Origin: a virus
Length of the DNA: 27,044 nucleotides
IMG/VR virus record: IMGVR_UViG_3300047560_000975
Coordinates: 1 to 27,044 of that record
Reading direction: 5' to 3' (one strand)
Shown here piece after piece: positions 10,601 to 21,100 of the stretch (position 1 is its first letter; each line of letters opens with the position of its first letter). Made by a program: the position numbers and the translations under genes. Below the pieces are notes generated by a model that ran no database searches, had not been told where the DNA came from, and saw only the letters and a program-made list of their open reading frames with translations.

Positions 10601-13600
10601 TGTCACCAACCCAACGTAGGAACTGTTGTCCTAGTAATTGGTTAAACTCTGTTAAAGAATAATCTGTATCTCTGAACTTACCCGGAACGTGGTCGTAAAT
10701 GTTAACTAAGTGCGATTCGTAGTTAATCTTAATGTTATTGTAGATACGCTTTTCTAATTCCAACAATAACTCGTCACGAATATCACCAAACACTGGCGTA
10801 ATACTACCATCGTGGCCACGAATAACTTCTACTGGCTCTAGATATGTGCTATCAACAAAACGGCCAGGAACAAACTTTGGATACAAGCCTAGTTTGCTTG
10901 GTGTTTCTGGCACAAAACAACCATCAGTATTGTTATATTCGATAATAGTTAATGTACTGTTAACTGTTAATGTAATAGACGATTTGTTAATAATAATCGC
11001 AGAACGATCTTGTGGGAAACTAAAGTCCACACCATTAACTAATTGTTGTCCATCTAAATATACTAAAACCGCAAGGTTACTTAGACTTGCGTCATTAAAC
11101 ACTTGCGAAATTTCGTACTGGTATTGATATGGGTTAATAATGTTGTATGTAATAATGTTTGCATTATCGCCATATGGCACCATATCACTGTAATACCATG
11201 GGAACGTTTTGTTCTTAATAGTATTAACACTCTTTAAGATCGCATCAACGCTGCCCGGAATATCAGCTGGGTTAACTGTTTCTAAGTTAGTTGCAATTTC
11301 TAAGAACTTATTCTTAAAGCGAATATACTCGCGGCCAGCTAACTCAAGACTCTTAACAAAATTTAAGTTCTTGTCAGTTAAGAAAATGTTACTATACATC
11401 GCAGGCGCAGATTGTTGTACAATACTACCACCATTGCTCTTATATACAATATCTCTTAGCGCCGGAGTTTCTTTAGATGCACCAGGAGAAGTTAGAACTT
11501 TTGTGTTTTCTTCAATTGTCTTAATATGGTTACGCAATTGACCAAGTGTTAACTTAGAAAATACTGCGTTCTTACTGTTAAAGTCTAAACTATTAGGAAC
11601 TTCATAGTAACCTGTTTTGCTTACAGATTTACTGTAGATAAGAATATCAACTTTGTCCCCAACGGTCAACATGTTAACATTAACTCTGATTGTCGGGCGG
11701 CTACCAACAGTATAATACTGATAGTCTAAATCACCAGCTTCAAATGCAGCGTTGTCCGATGCTTCGTCGCCGGGTGTATATCCACTTAATAGGTTATTGT
11801 TTAAGAATACCTTTGTGTACGGGATTGTAGCATCCAACTCAGGGGCAATATCAATTGGGAAATAATTTGATTGCCCAGTGTATTCAAACGAGAATACCTG
11901 ATATTGTTTTGTTTTTTCAGTATTCTTAACCCAAGTATTTCTAAAACTGTATTCGTTTAAGCCTGTATTTTGCTTAACGAAGTTATTGTTAATAGGTAAG
12001 TCAACTGATGTTTGGCCGCTAGAATACGTTGCAACATCAGTGTCAAAGTTATTCGTAAATTGAATATCACCAATACTGTTAAAGTTTCTATAACTTAACG
12101 GGAACCCAAGAACAGTATCGTTATTACCGTTACCGATAGTATAAGAAAATAGCGGCGTACCAGCAAAGGTACATGTTGGATAATACGTATTATTGCTAAT
12201 ACTATGCCCAGTTCCGTCAATGATATCAAATAAAGGATTTTGGTTAATTGCAGTTTTTTGCTGCGACTTAATCCAATTAGCCCCATCATACCAGAATGTC
12301 AAACCAGCATTTGTGCCGGCTGTTACTGTAATAGAATGACCTTCGTCAATTTCCGAGTCACTTGCTAGTTCGAGATGGATAATACGATCTGAACGACCAT
12401 TCAATGGTAGTGCAGGATCAAAAGGTCCTGTTGCATCAATAGCATTTACTACATAAATCTTATCACGGATAACCGGGTCAACATCGTTAGCAAAGATAAT
12501 ACGTTGACCAGGAACTAATGTTAATTGGCCAACTGTTACTGATTCTGCGGTACCGATAACTAATTGCTCAACTTCGTTCATTGCATCAGAAATTGTATAA
12601 TCCAATTGGTCAACCGGATTCTTAGCAACACGACCGTAGTTAAACAGTTGTAGGCAACTTTCAAATTCTATAATAGGACGAGTTGCACGTTGCGACTGGT
12701 CTGGCAATGGCACAGTATTGTTATATTGTGCAGTTAAGTTAATGATGTCAATATGGAACCAACGGTTGCTGCGGCTCCATGGGTTTGAGTCTAAGCTATA
12801 ACGATTGATTGTTATATAATCTTGTGCTGCAATACCAGAAGCAGCATAGCTTTCTGGAGTAATTAACTTATCGATTTCAGCAAGTTGAATACCTGTACCA
12901 ACACCCTCAACATAGTATTGTTTGTTAGCGTAATCGGGATTGCTTACTGTATCGTCAAATTCGATTTTCAATCCGTTAGTAAACACAACGCCATTGGGAC
13001 TTGTGTAGTTTAACTGACCAATAATGTCTTGCTCAACGTTAATAACGTTTGTTGCTTCATCAATTAACTGAATAATACCAACCATGTCTGGGTTGCTACC
13101 ATCTTGATAGTATAAACGATCTAAGATAGCTGTATTAACAGGAACTGGCTTATAAGTACCAGTGAAGTCAAGGTAAAATGATGTAGAGCCAAATGTAACT
13201 CCACTCTTAATAAACACACGGCTATTACGGTTAACAATATCCTGTGGTTGTAGTTTAATTACGTAGTCGTCGTCAACTGGTTCTAATACGATTGTCCATG
13301 TGCCATCACGGCGTGCATCCGGAACTGTTGGGCCACCATCAAATAAATCACTATCAAAACCAAAGTCACCAAAGTCAAAGTCGCCAGGGGCTTCCCAATA
13401 TGACTCATCATTGTAGTCACCAACGAATACAATTGTTTTACGATCTAAGTTAACTTTCTGGCCATCAAACACATCAGGATGTTGCTCAAGCAACACACTC
13501 AGCATTGCGTTTTGAACTTCAGTGTATGGCATCGAAACTGCATAATCAACACTTGCAGCCAATGGCATTTGATCAAATGAGTTTTGTGCTCCTTTAGGTG

Positions 13601-14318
13601 GAACATTAAAGATTACTTGACCAATACTTGCACCGTTGTTTTGCACACCAAATACATTTCGTGTGTTCACGTTATGTTGTGTAAGCTTTGTACCGGTTAC
13701 GCCAGGTTCAGTTTGAATCCAGAACTTGTTACCAGTTTGTGACAAGTTGAATTTGTATGTGCCACCACGAGCTAAAGTTAGTACAGGATTTGCACCTAGA
13801 CCGTGGCCAGTGAAATTATATCCAGTAACGCCAGTGTTACGAGTTACTGAGAATGTTTCGTTGTAAGGAATATTACCCGAGAAAACATTCACAGCGTCCG
13901 GGCCGTTAGGTAACCAGTAGTAATTGTTATAGTTACTAAATTTGTCAAAGTCAAACAACCCACCGAATGTATAGCTTTCGTTACTAAACAAACGGCTGTG
14001 GTCTTTAGTATTGCCGCCAAGCACACTAATTTGATTTAACAAATCAGGGTATGTGCTGAATAAACTTACCGAGTCTGCAGATTTATTCTGCACAACAACA
14101 GATGGTTCCAATTGATAGTTTCGACGCAGAGCATCGGACTCAGTAACATAGTTGTCACCACTTTTAAAAGTTGGTGCAAACTTTCTACCAATATACCCGT
14201 TTACTCTTACTAAGTCAGCATCTTTGATTAACTGATCCAACGTAGCATTTAAAAACTTTTTGTTGGTATCAGTCTGGAAGATTGATGGTAAGAACGGTAG
14301 AGTACTTGTAACAGCCAT
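1629..14318 (-). CDS. Giant 4229-residue virion structural protein (baseplate/tail periphery) with FG-GAP propeller
   Basis: One unbroken frame of 12,690 bp fills almost half of the window. The N-terminus ([16 protein letters not shown], then [19 protein letters not shown]) and the motif [19 protein letters not shown] near residues 680-700 recall giant structural proteins of marine T4-like phages; this is recognition from memory. Visible parts in order: an acidic aromatic patch near residue 310; beta-rich modules near 830-890 and 1070-1130; a conserved-looking segment around 1890-1960 ([16 protein letters not shown]); two short repeats near 2030-2080 and 2155-2200; an integrin-type propeller at about 2200-2956; two more copies of the short repeat at 3303-3423; glycine-rich tandem units at 3629-3697; and a C-terminal part with [14 protein letters not shown]. 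It directly follows gp6 (2 bp gap), where T4 keeps gp7 and gp8, so it may replace outer wedge and fibre-attachment parts. That role is inferred from position. GGAA lies 8-9 nt before the ATG. No frameshift was seen. Confidence 0.85.
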   Translation of the reverse strand: MAVTSTLPFLPSIFQTDTNKKFLNATLDQLIKDADLVRVNGYIGRKFAPTFKSGDNYVTESDALRRNYQLEPSVVVQNKSADSVSLFSTYPDLLNQISVLGGNTKDHSRLFSNESYTFGGLFDFDKFSNYNNYYWLPNGPDAVNVFSGNIPYNETFSVTRNTGVTGYNFTGHGLGANPVLTLARGGTYKFNLSQTGNKFWIQTEPGVTGTKLTQHNVNTRNVFGVQNNGASIGQVIFNVPPKGAQNSFDQMPLAASVDYAVSMPYTEVQNAMLSVLLEQHPDVFDGQKVNLDRKTIVFVGDYNDESYWEAPGDFDFGDFGFDSDLFDGGPTVPDARRDGTWTIVLEPVDDDYVIKLQPQDIVNRNSRVFIKSGVTFGSTSFYLDFTGTYKPVPVNTAILDRLYYQDGSNPDMVGIIQLIDEATNVINVEQDIIGQLNYTSPNGVVFTNGLKIEFDDTVSNPDYANKQYYVEGVGTGIQLAEIDKLITPESYAASGIAAQDYITINRYSLDSNPWSRSNRWFHIDIINLTAQYNNTVPLPDQSQRATRPIIEFESCLQLFNYGRVAKNPVDQLDYTISDAMNEVEQLVIGTAESVTVGQLTLVPGQRIIFANDVDPVIRDKIYVVNAIDATGPFDPALPLNGRSDRIIHLELASDSEIDEGHSITVTAGTNAGLTFWYDGANWIKSQQKTAINQNPLFDIIDGTGHSISNNTYYPTCTFAGTPLFSYTIGNGNNDTVLGFPLSYRNFNSIGDIQFTNNFDTDVATYSSGQTSVDLPINNNFVKQNTGLNEYSFRNTWVKNTEKTKQYQVFSFEYTGQSNYFPIDIAPELDATIPYTKVFLNNNLLSGYTPGDEASDNAAFEAGDLDYQYYTVGSRPTIRVNVNMLTVGDKVDILIYSKSVSKTGYYEVPNSLDFNSKNAVFSKLTLGQLRNHIKTIEENTKVLTSPGASKETPALRDIVYKSNGGSIVQQSAPAMYSNIFLTDKNLNFVKSLELAGREYIRFKNKFLEIATNLETVNPADIPGSVDAILKSVNTIKNKTFPWYYSDMVPYGDNANIITYNIINPYQYQYEISQVFNDASLSNLAVLVYLDGQQLVNGVDFSFPQDRSAIIINKSSITLTVNSTLTIIEYNNTDGCFVPETPSKLGLYPKFVPGRFVDSTYLEPVEVIRGHDGSITPVFGDIRDELLLELEKRIYNNIKINYESHLVNIYDHVPGKFRDTDYSLTEFNQLLGQQFLRWVGDNQVDYSSNVNFESNNPWTWNYKKFKDRIDGEFLPGSWRAIFSYFFDTYRPNTHPWEMLGFGEKPTWWEARYGAAPYTGSNQLLWDDLEAGYIHAGSRAGNDARFARPGLSKIIPVDDYGSLMSPEQWATSTFNSLFANTAFAVGDQGTAEYAWRASSLYPYAVQFAIALSKPGIYFGSLINVDSYYRNTLVDQLINADTLQRITTSSVVINGDTTTGTTKRSAGYLNWVRDYLLNNGIEPVASIQYYLDNVSIQLGYKVGGFTDSKFIEVLAEQGSPTNSQNSIVMPTENYKIILNESTPIRKVVYSAVMIEKTDSGYTVTGYNKNNPYFTIIPSRANNNYYTINVLDERGIIYKDYDSVKVTIPYGYEFTSKQEVIDFLVSYGRYLSAQGLRFRDVSDQLTDTKNWALSSKEFLNWSQQGWKTGNFIILSPVGNVLTNVQPTGVVSAIENTPNGTKLLDQNFNFIKNTDFVEVRTNNTIKVTAGETQTICFADFNVVQFEHAIIFDNVTVFNDIIYVPELGNRQFRLKLIGSKTGSWTGAFNPSGFVYNNENVDAWQSGVDYKTGSIVVFKGLYYTALTDIVAATEFVQSKQWALINKTDIKTGLLPNFSYLADRMQDVYDVDNLPADSTLEGYGTSLIGFRKRGYLTNFGLDETSQVKFYQGFIKNKGTLNAITGLTKAKLDNLTSDITIYEEWALRVGEYGALNSNKFVELVLDDSKITANPTPIELLNKDDSTSIQGVVGYKPIDLYRASPDYTKDIFFNRNSLTDTVNDIMTAGYVNLNDVNETLFDFTSYANLDTVIANVKPGYHIWVAKDFSDNWNVYRITETKTNVKSLSYTIDGLMSVEFNAEPGLEVGNVFAIKMFNDQFDGFYQVYAIDSLHSVKVIPHKNANILKDAKVISGIGIFYKLQTSRVATLSDVNALVPMNGWNDGDTIWVDNNADGKWGVYEKKSAWDYTSTIYDDLNQLIPDSGFGTSVASNANGSNFFVGMPGRNNVKVFAKNNAGNLNRVASLAPSTSSSVSTLGYGKALSAGTTSVAVGAPDSIGGKGLVAVHNIVTGAVQYLWDATSTTSSKFGTSVAMSDTGEWLYVGAPGDNKVKVYHYDSTVETHGEVASKFSQTLTIASDTKPVQLLTIILNGTEYPITIAANANASSIASTIRTGNVWTGWTVSVGSSPEKLDFKSNSFVMVGGSFGVKSNATSSSTRISASFSPVNETISPGATYTVSWASTEEQKLRVSSDTTRYVPGIDYTVAGNVVTYATAMTTNQLLSVVQSPCYIDQSTDITGSTYGAIAGDKFGYSIVASKVGDSLLVGAPGTSSGAGAVYALDRFYQQFSSATANEYVCSSAITAYTKVYVGSILMTNGIDYTVAGGTTISFAIPLTLGQVITVITTPFNLTQQIVEPITYNGSGNQFGSVLAMDRSTASTFFVGSPNVLLPNGTRGIVYRYSDTGKITGTVSSPNNIEYVKNLIINEGPIDVTTGLYINGRFVDLSSARQATDILDTLGDILVPAGYVYPDQCVDLINDAKIPNVTASLIDGGFFSIQTSSLNFNNKLIVTSDGSNLFEKLDINVYELSQIISHPEVTTSAGFVQSMKYDESVGVLLVSSYLDSVGYQTQLDHYTTSFDSESTVFKDNVPQAGAVYVYEKLNDANTGSTNVGTMSFVDLLKSPSGNSLDQFGYAIDIKNGVILVGAPGDDSMVTGGGNAHVFLNPTQRTSWELVRVQEDSVDLNNVNRLFVYSNKTQTIKSYLDYIDPVKGKILGIAEQDLDYKTANDPAIYNNSTNTSLASNSMYHWNETHVGKIWWNLNVLRYLDYEQDTLIYRSNNWGKLFPGSTVQVCEWVSSKYPPSKYVGSGGDGVPLYPDDSAYVTVPVVINGNVSVRYFFWVTGKKNAAAGKKYSVSVLADIIENPQLQGVPYAFLMKTNAFGLVNVQSYLSGTDTILNVEYNTLPSDNSIHSEYALINENDSNSVIPDRILEKLIDSLSGVDRLGQVVPDPTLNIANQIGIAVRPRQTMFVDQGIAIENFVKYVNSVLIQHPVVLQFSLLGLETQDPTPNSSDYDTVVNTYDELEKVDLNLLTPGYKVLVLSDSNNAGLWTLYVLKSDYTFDIVRVQSYNTNLYWSKVDWYSTDYDPTSRINYTVTAYKDIASLTLVAGDIIRVNYDEHGQFAIYKVNSDLTLSKVGIQNGTIQLSETLYNWSTGQMGWDEDLFDTVRFDQTPSIEIRNILLALRNDIFIETLSDQFNKLFFVLVNYILQEQKSVDWIFKTSFISIFHKLRELSQPSSFVLDNQNYYLQYIDEVKPYRTIVREYVVDYTGEDSVNNNVTDFDLPSLYVKKLGKYRTPDGSASIDTSLIANTNEYQYWNVYHGFTIDSIELSSLGSGYLFLTDPKTDTIISPSVTISGGGGTGATAVVSGYNVITGAITGITVTNPGVGYTSAPRVTINGTGGSGALAAARLSNQTIRQIDSVIKFDRTAYDSDIKIWNANTNYSTGDVVAYSGSAYRAVEDVTASANFDFNVFELLSGSEVGNANDRIIAYLASATKQNLDVTSALGTEIVETQNNRYWLTQYITGIDYPGVKVQGLPFNANISDQQLIDSVIQSRYVDTALGSRPEDINIDGGAYIDYYSSHAPEELLPGIMHDSIDISVFTAEVESSSNLTVKPGGSALAYREFFDIHNNHHYYRISGFSTAFVAADIDITATQIPYIINEFSSLPIPDITRAIPGVIFIDGEMITYWENDTIHNVLKNIRRGVGGTPIQPHYARNPLTLAQTPIYDASSAQVIPDMNQRSITISSNSNWSSNSSWNYWKVSDSVSTFTTTDNPTYKVTVNGNIVANVGDIITQRYSTANVVVRGNVNSGNTVAVTFNSGAFTTANANCVIYVNGVQSTLAVNSVGLLGAVAANGNVTISSTGSNVIINQDSLAWIDYNFMAFGLQFQDEDSLPARKFLGQGALLNTTADLTSYYTIEVDDEEVSVNTILITENSQILTKE
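5451..7721 (-). other. FG-GAP (integrin alpha type) beta-propeller region inside the giant protein
   Basis: Within residues about 2200-2956 the pattern F/Y-G-x-x-[VAI] followed about 15 residues later by [LFV]-V-G-[AMS]-P recurs. Blade starts are near residues 2210 ([18 protein letters not shown]), 2265 ([16 protein letters not shown]), 2313 ([18 protein letters not shown]), 2535 ([18 protein letters not shown]), 2650 ([15 protein letters not shown]) and 2913 ([16 protein letters not shown]), with a degenerate unit near 2823-2893 ([18 protein letters not shown]). That makes seven units, the usual number for an FG-GAP propeller. Non-propeller sequence is inserted between units 3 and 4, 4 and 5, and 5 and 6. 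The classical calcium-binding DxDxDG loops of integrins are not obvious. Confidence 0.7.
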
Positions 14319-14320
14319 TA

Positions 14321-17300
14321 TTATATTCCGATTTGTGTGCTAGTTGTAGTTGTTTGGTTTAAGTGAGCAGCAGTAATTGCAGAAATAACTTCTACGTTGT
14401 TTACAGTCGCAGCACTTGTGATAATTTCATTGGCTTCGGCATTAATTTGATATAAAGAACCAAATTGGATACGTGGGTCAGATGATACAATGATAATAGA
14501 GGCAACCATTGGTGTTAGTGCTTGGTGCAGATATGCACTTAGTTCACTGAAATAGAATGACTCACCAAAGTCCCAGTTGTTAATATCAAAGTAACGATTA
14601 ATTGCTGCAACAACCGAGCTCTTAATTTCGCTGTCGCTAACAACAATGTTAGGGTTAGGTACAACCTTAAATGTAGCCTGTAAACTAGTGTCGGCTTTAG
14701 TACCAAACAAAGGTTTAAATTTAGCAGGGTTGTACACAATAGTATCGCTTAGAGCTTTATAGTTATTTAAATCTTGATAAGCAGCAGACAATTCTTCTGT
14801 TGTTGGTGGCAACGGTTCGGCCAACGATCCGCTAGTATCAGCGATCCATGCAGAATAATCTGTACTGTATTCTTTTGTTAAAATATACAAGTCCATAATG
14901 TTGTTTGGCGCTGGGTCAATACGACGATTGTTTGGACTGTTGTGCTTATATTGGAAACTTAAACTTTGGCGACCAGTATATGCAACATAGTTTGCCAATG
15001 TAGTTACGTTAGGCGACAATTGATTATTGTTTGTTAAGTTATAAAATACGTTTTCAGCAAAAGCGTAGAAAATAGTACCAACCGGATACTTACTTGCAAT
15101 TAACAAGATATCGGCTTTTGTTGTATAGTCAGTTACAATAGTAGTATTGTCAATTGGCTGCAAATTCATAAATGACCCGTCAGTTGGATCTGGAATTTGT
15201 TTGAAGAATACTACTTTGCGGGCCGAACTAATAGATGGATCCACTACAGTTTTAAATAGATCCGGATCATCTGGCACGCCATCATTGTCGCTGTCAGGGA
15301 ATGTTACCAAAACACGACTAGGGTCCTGATAGCCATCGCTTGCAACTACGTTGCTGTAAATCTGCCATGTAATATCTTGCCCAAGTGGCGTAGATAAATC
15401 TGGACCTGGATTAATTTTTAGAATCTTAATCTGGTCACGTACAGTTTGTGCAGACTTACTGTCATATACTTTAACACCAGAGTCAAAGTAGAACGTTGTT
15501 TCTGCTAAACTCTCGAAGATATAGTTTAAGCCTCTGTGTGTAACAGTGTAAACACCGTTGTTATAGATAACTGTGATTAACCAACTTGAATCTAATCCAC
15601 TACCAGATGTGTCACCAGCATATTCTAAGTTAAATGCATCTGCGGTATTCAAGTTTGAAATAGTAATTAATTTCCATGTTCGAGACGGAATATCGTATCT
15701 AATTCCAAAACTATTATACCCACGGATTAGTGTAGACAAACGTAGAATAGTTGCTTCATCAACGTTAGTTGAAGAATACGTAAAATCGTTTGCCATTACA
15801 GGAATAACATATCCAAGGATAGCACCAGTTGGTACCTGTTGATTAATTGTAACTACGCCTGTTGTTGTGTTTACACGCTCGACAGTAGCATAGATATAGT
15901 TAGATTCACCTTGGTACTGTGCAGTACCGGTTTTTAATACTCGTTGTGCTGTAAAATATTGACCAGCTGGTGCAGTGAACTTAATCATTGCGCCTTCTTC
16001 AATGTATTGGCGATTTGACTCTGCTGGGGCCAAGCCTGGACCAAAACTAATTGTTGCGCCACCGGAGCTATCACGCACGGTACCGATACTACCGTTAGTA
16101 ATGTCAGAGCTATGGTTCCATGTTACAACGCCGCCGTTGTTAGTTACAGGATAGCGCGGTGTATTTTCTAATCTAAAATGCGTAACTTTTTGTAAACTTA
16201 GAATCGGACGTAATTTGTTATCAATAACATCATTAACATCACCAACTGTTTCAAATGTAAACGTAAATTGGTCACCAGCATTTGTGTCACGATATAGATA
16301 ACCATCGTCACAGAAAATGTTTGTACTAGAGTACTTGCCTGTTACGTCTAGTACATCAAGGAAACGACTTACGCCAGAACTAGTACGGTTAACTGCTTTA
16401 ACTTTTAATACGCTGTTGTATAAGCTAAATGGTAAGATGTTATAATCTTCGCCAGTAATCATACGGTTTTGTGTGTAATATGCTTGTGGTGCATTGGCAC
16501 GAACTGCATTAGTCGATTCTGCACTTGTGCTATTAGACACAGTGTAATATAAGCTTGCCGTAACTGTTAAAGTTTCAACACGTCCAGATCTGCTTACATA
16601 CGAGATTGGTATGCTTACGCGATTTAATTCACTTGGAGAAATCTTATAGTTTAAGCCATTGCTTTGACGGTAAATGAAACGATAGTTACCTTGCGGTGTA
16701 TTTGCAAAAACGCCATCGCCAAAAATTAAATCAAGTTGGTCATTTGCACGAGTGTTAACTTGATAAATGTTACGGTCACTGCTTCGGTTGTACGTTACGT
16801 TAATACCTGCAACTGCACTAACTTTCGACCACGGGGTGGAAACTGCGTTTTGCGAGTTTAACCCATATAACCATGTATCGTCGTTGTTAATGTTATTAAA
16901 GTTAATTGCAACAGTGCGGTTAGGAATGCTCTCAGTTAACGAGAAATCAACTTTGTTCAATGAACCTTGTTTAAACTGAATAAAGAAGCCAGTATTGTTA
17001 CTGCCGTTGCCCAAGCTATCATTGCGATATAAAATATTAAAAATACTACGTGGGATAGGTGGCGGTTCAAAAATACTTAAGGAGTTAGTAGTTGAAGAAC
17101 TAACTGCCTCAAACGACATTGTTTTGTTTTCTACTGTTGCGGTGAAACTGTACACCGGAGTTTGTCCTGGCACGATACTAACACTGTACGTATCAGTTAG
17201 TATGTTATTAATAGTTGCACTGCTAGCAGGCTTACCAACAACCTGTGTGTTAACAAATGTTGCATTTAAAATTGCATTCATTTGCTCCTGCCAGTTGTCG

Positions 17301-17746
17301 TTGCTGCTGTCATTCCAGTTTACAACGCTGTTAGTTAAATCTGTACCATTACTGTCGTAAACAGTTTCGGTTGTGCTAACATTATCGATCTTTAAAAGAC
17401 CGCTAGCACCAATGTTACGCTTTGGGCTGTAACCAACCAAACGGCTTAATTTAAATACGCTGTCTTGACGTTGTGCGGTGTCAATGAAGTTTTCACGGGC
17501 ATTTAAATCTGCACGGAAAGCAAGACTTTGCCCCATAAAAGCAATTAAATCAATTAGGGCAATATATTCACTGCTATCAGTAAAGTCGTTAAAATCTTCA
17601 GGATAATTTGTACGCAAGTAATCGACCATTGTCTTGCGTAGAGTTTCAAAGTCGTAGCTAGAAAAGTCTGCTGACTGGAAAGTCTGATAAATTTTTGTCC
17701 AATCCTGCTGGATTAAAAGACTAGTTTGACGTGTAGTTAAAGCCAT
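14321..17746 (-). CDS. gp6: Baseplate wedge protein gp6-like
   Basis: This is a 1141-residue protein of the T4 gp6 / phage J family, which forms the inner baseplate ring that ties the six wedges together. The N-terminal signature is clear: a [20 protein letters not shown] segment near residue 43, then [31 protein letters not shown], and [14 protein letters not shown] by about 130. The C-terminal signature is also present at about 1035-1125 ([20 protein letters not shown], then SELSAYLHQ). T4 gp6 has 660 residues, so nearly 500 are added in the middle. The added part includes a calcium-type acidic motif, [12 protein letters not shown], at residues 818-829. The gene follows gp25 after 46 bp and precedes the giant gene by 2 bp. 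It has its own late promoter (TATAAATA at 17765-17772) and a TAAGGT Shine-Dalgarno 7 nt before the ATG. Confidence 0.93.
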   Translation of the reverse strand: MALTTRQTSLLIQQDWTKIYQTFQSADFSSYDFETLRKTMVDYLRTNYPEDFNDFTDSSEYIALIDLIAFMGQSLAFRADLNARENFIDTAQRQDSVFKLSRLVGYSPKRNIGASGLLKIDNVSTTETVYDSNGTDLTNSVVNWNDSSNDNWQEQMNAILNATFVNTQVVGKPASSATINNILTDTYSVSIVPGQTPVYSFTATVENKTMSFEAVSSSTTNSLSIFEPPPIPRSIFNILYRNDSLGNGSNNTGFFIQFKQGSLNKVDFSLTESIPNRTVAINFNNINNDDTWLYGLNSQNAVSTPWSKVSAVAGINVTYNRSSDRNIYQVNTRANDQLDLIFGDGVFANTPQGNYRFIYRQSNGLNYKISPSELNRVSIPISYVSRSGRVETLTVTASLYYTVSNSTSAESTNAVRANAPQAYYTQNRMITGEDYNILPFSLYNSVLKVKAVNRTSSGVSRFLDVLDVTGKYSSTNIFCDDGYLYRDTNAGDQFTFTFETVGDVNDVIDNKLRPILSLQKVTHFRLENTPRYPVTNNGGVVTWNHSSDITNGSIGTVRDSSGGATISFGPGLAPAESNRQYIEEGAMIKFTAPAGQYFTAQRVLKTGTAQYQGESNYIYATVERVNTTTGVVTINQQVPTGAILGYVIPVMANDFTYSSTNVDEATILRLSTLIRGYNSFGIRYDIPSRTWKLITISNLNTADAFNLEYAGDTSGSGLDSSWLITVIYNNGVYTVTHRGLNYIFESLAETTFYFDSGVKVYDSKSAQTVRDQIKILKINPGPDLSTPLGQDITWQIYSNVVASDGYQDPSRVLVTFPDSDNDGVPDDPDLFKTVVDPSISSARKVVFFKQIPDPTDGSFMNLQPIDNTTIVTDYTTKADILLIASKYPVGTIFYAFAENVFYNLTNNNQLSPNVTTLANYVAYTGRQSLSFQYKHNSPNNRRIDPAPNNIMDLYILTKEYSTDYSAWIADTSGSLAEPLPPTTEELSAAYQDLNNYKALSDTIVYNPAKFKPLFGTKADTSLQATFKVVPNPNIVVSDSEIKSSVVAAINRYFDINNWDFGESFYFSELSAYLHQALTPMVASIIIVSSDPRIQFGSLYQINAEANEIITSAATVNNVEVISAITAAHLNQTTTTSTQIGI

Positions 17747-17764
17747 ATCTGTACCTTATAGTTG

Positions 17765-17772
17765 TATTTATA
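17765..17772 (-). promoter_or_regulatory. T4-type late promoter for gp6 (TATAAATA)
   Basis: The minus strand carries an exact TATAAATA octamer, the full consensus recognised by gp55-type late sigma factors. It lies in the 46-bp gap between gp25 and gp6. Its last base is 19 nt from the A of the gp6 ATG, which predicts a leader of about 13 nt that still holds the AAGG ribosome site. It would drive gp6, the giant gene and the fibre genes to the left. Confidence 0.85.
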
Positions 17773-17793
17773 AGAGTACAAAAACGGCTTACT

Positions 17794-18168
17794 TTAAGAA
17801 TGTGTTAATTTTTGCGTAGCAGAATCAAAATTCATTAGCAATGCATCAACTTGATTAGTGTTTGTATACGTAAGTGTAATTAGTATTTGCAAGCCGTATT
17901 CTTGTTGGTTAACTTCAACATTGTTCACTTGAACTCGCGGATCATAGCTAATAATTTGAGTTATATCTGCAACTACTGCGTTCTTTAAATCATTTGTAAG
18001 GGGTTCAAATAGTAAACCCCAAATGATTGTGCCAAAATCAGGTTGCATGAGTTTCTCACCTTTGCGGATATTAAAGTGATTAATTAAATCTTGCTTTACT
18101 AATGCCGCATCGGTGACTTTAAACCGTTTGTTATTATTAACTGTGCTAAACCCGCGATATGTACTCAT
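17794..18168 (-). CDS. gp25: Baseplate wedge protein gp25-like
   Basis: This 124-residue protein belongs to the gp25/GPW family (T4 gp25 has 132 residues), the small inner-wedge subunit that has a lysozyme-like fold and nucleates the contractile sheath. The diagnostic stretch is at residues 33-57: IRKGEKLMQPDFGTIIW followed by GLLFEPLT, matching the conserved Gly-Glu, Pro-x-Phe-Gly and Glu-Pro positions of the family. The rest (VVADITQIISYDPRV, then VNNVEVN) also fits, as it leads into the beta strand that ends these proteins. It stands 8 bp after the spike gene. No ribosome-binding site is evident; the sequence upstream of the ATG is AATAAATAATATT, which contains a one-mismatch late octamer. 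No other credible start exists upstream. Confidence 0.95.
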   Translation of the reverse strand: MSTYRGFSTVNNNKRFKVTDAALVKQDLINHFNIRKGEKLMQPDFGTIIWGLLFEPLTNDLKNAVVADITQIISYDPRVQVNNVEVNQQEYGLQILITLTYTNTNQVDALLMNFDSATQKLTHS

Positions 18169-18173
18169 AATAT

Positions 18174-18181
18174 TATTTATT
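18174..18181 (-). promoter_or_regulatory. Possible late promoter octamer AATAAATA before gp25
   Basis: The minus strand reads AATAAATA, one base from the late consensus, across the end of the spike gene. Its last base is 6 nt from the A of the gp25 ATG, so initiation at the normal spacing would give a leaderless gp25 mRNA. This would fit the missing Shine-Dalgarno sequence, but overlap with the upstream stop codon also constrains these bases. Confidence 0.35.
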
Positions 18182-21100
18182 CAGTGTTTTTGTTGTTCGG
18201 AGTCCAGCTAGCTAGCTGAATATGTACTGGGTCAGGAGTAATAAATGTACCACCCCAACGCAATCCAAACTTAGATAAGTCAATAGTCTTGGATATTTCA
18301 GCCGCTTGTTGTCCACAATCAATAGCAACACCCGAACCGTGTGCGTTTACTTTGCCGCCCATACTTACAGGAAGTGCAGGTGTAGTAATTCCGGCCGCTG
18401 TTGGGGTACCAGGAACTTTACCGCCCGCGGCTTGCCATGTTTTGTATAAACGCTCTTGCTCAGAGTCCGGACGATATAAACTCGCAACAACAATCTTTTT
18501 ACCGCTTGCATCTTTATATGCTTTAGCTGCTAATAGTAGGGCATTTTTAAAGTTTGTAGCAAGCAAATCAAAACTATCTTTACTTGCATTGCCGGAGCCA
18601 AATTGCAATACTTCGTCAGGAATAATACCTGTTGTGCTCGGCGATGTTTCGCTACGGCCAATACCAGTTACACTTAGTACGTCAATTGCGTAACGACCTT
18701 CGTTGTAAGCATCAATTGGTGTTTTGCCTGCATACGTAATACCGGTGTTTGATTTTCTCCAGCGAACAGCTTCGTCAATCATTGCATCTAAGTTGCTACC
18801 AGCTCTCTTAGACACTGCACTTCTAAACAAGTATGTAACGTAAATCATGCCTGCAACTGCACAAACACTGTCACCACCTTTAATACCGGCCGGACTATAT
18901 TTTGACAGGGCTTTGTGTGCATCTTTTACAAAAGCAACCATAACTTCATCCTGTGATGCTACTGACTTTAACAAGTCATCTTTGCTGTTTACGCTGTCTT
19001 TTCCAGTCCAGGCATTTTTATCTACTAATGCTAGTCCTTTGTACTTGTCTAGATAATCGGGTTTGATATACCCATACTCTGCTAGTACCACAGCATTTAG
19101 TCCATAACGGCCAATACGTTCCCCGCCATTATAATCCGACGCAAAGTCACTTTCGCTGTATGCAATCTGTGTTAGTAATGCAGTTACTTGCGGTGCTGTT
19201 AAGCCCGGTATGTAATTGTCGTCACCATAGCTACCAATGCCCTCAACAGAAGCTCCGGTGTTAGGTGCATTTGTGCGCTTCATTATTTCAGCTGGTGCCT
19301 GTTTTGTTACACTCTTGCCAGATGCCGCTTGGATACCTTGATCTGGCTCATCTGCTGCGCCAGTTTTAATCGGGTTGCCGGAACCATCCGTAATTACAGT
19401 ACCTGACCCACTCTTAACTACGCCACCGCCATCTTTATGCAAGAATTTCCATTGTGCTTTTAGTGCTTCTTTAGTTGGACCAGTTTTGCCTTTAGCGTGA
19501 TTTGTTCCTTGTCCATCATAACGACCACGTACAGGGTTTAACTGCGGATCTTCAATACTTGCCCACTCGCCCGCAGTTGCACTACATGCATTTAATAGAG
19601 CCGCTTCGTCGTTGGGGTCACCACCACTTAAGTATGTGTTAATCTTAGGTTGTTTTGTTTTGCATAGATAGTTAACGAAGATGTTATCTTGAATGTCTCT
19701 GCTAAACTTTGAAGTTGTGGGGATGTTCAACTTCTTGCAGGCGCCGCGAAGTGTGTCGGGAATACACTGATAACGACCTACAGCAAACAAACGTTGTCTA
19801 GGGTCGATGCTAGCCATTAACGCAAGAATTGCATCAATAGTCATATTCTCCAAGTTCATCGATTCACGTGGACTACCAGTGCCTGGTGGGGGACTTGATC
19901 CACGGTTAAACGCATTGTATCCAGCACCACCAGATTCAAATCCAGCAATAAAGTCACCAAATGGTCCTGCGCCTCCCGGCGAAACTTGACCAGCAGGTCC
20001 AGTTGAACTAGGTTGGTCTACGCACACATTTTTAAATGATGTTAGCGATACTGCTGATGCAGGAACTACAGGAGCCCCGCGATCATACGGCTCGTGTGTC
20101 GGTGCCTTAGTAACGATACTTGTTAGTGTGCCACCGGCAGCTTCCCACAGTCCGTTAGGAGCTTTATTTGCGTCATGGTGTAAGTTATCCTGTATATCAC
20201 CGGGGTCGCTAACTTGTGCAACATCGCCGTCATTTAATTTAATTGCTGCGCCATTTAATAGCAATGTTCCGTTTGCCCCAACGCCCACAGTGCCGCCACT
20301 TGTTAGCATAGTTGAGCCACCCGAACCAATACCAACCTTGGCCCCAAACAACGTCATGTTGCCGCTTGAGTGTACATCTAACGTTTGTGCAGACACTTTC
20401 ATGCCTGCTGTTGCTTTCATGTTAATCGAAGAGCCTTGAATGTTCACCGTAGTGTCGCTGTGCAAGTTCAATGCACCTTGTGTACGCAAAGCAAATCCGC
20501 TTGTGCTGTACATTTGTATTGCGCCGCCGCTGTCAAATTCTAACCAAGATGTACCAGCAGAGTTTGCAATGTACAGTACTTGTTCTTTGTCATTCATTAA
20601 AATTTGGTGACCACCTGCTGTACGTAGTCGAATGCCTTGATCAACACCATCCTTGTCGCCATCATCCATAACAAAAGAATGACCGCCGCGACGTATAGTG
20701 GGAACTACATCACCAGGAGAAGATGGGCGACCCGGTGTACTAATCCCGAATACGCTACTAGGTGCTTCACGTAAACTACTTGACGTAGTTGCCCCACGGA
20801 CTGGATCAGTGTCAAGGCCCTGGTTAATAATAATCTCTGCTTGGTACTGATGTACAGGGATCTTGTTTGCTAAGAACGTACCACTAATGTTACTTTCACG
20901 AGTTTCGTTGAATTCACTTAGTGGCAAGTATGGCTTTCTATCAACACGAGATAAACTAGCCTCTACTAGGCCACCTGCACTAGTTTTATCGACTTGATCT
21001 GCAAAGCGCGACGATACTCCTGGTACCATGTTGTGACTTAACTTAGTAGTTGTTGCTACTGCAAACCAATAGCCCTTACCCGAGTCACCGTTAATAAATG

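Noticed and set aside
1629-14318. Possibility that the giant frame is an assembly artefact joining several genes
   Set aside because: Similar sequence style continues throughout, no internal start with a strong ribosome site at a domain border stood out, and repeated modules occur in distant parts of the same frame.
18289-18693. A 134-residue plus-strand open frame
   Set aside because: It is antisense to the M15-like domain of the spike gene, whose catalytic motifs prove that the minus strand is the coding one.
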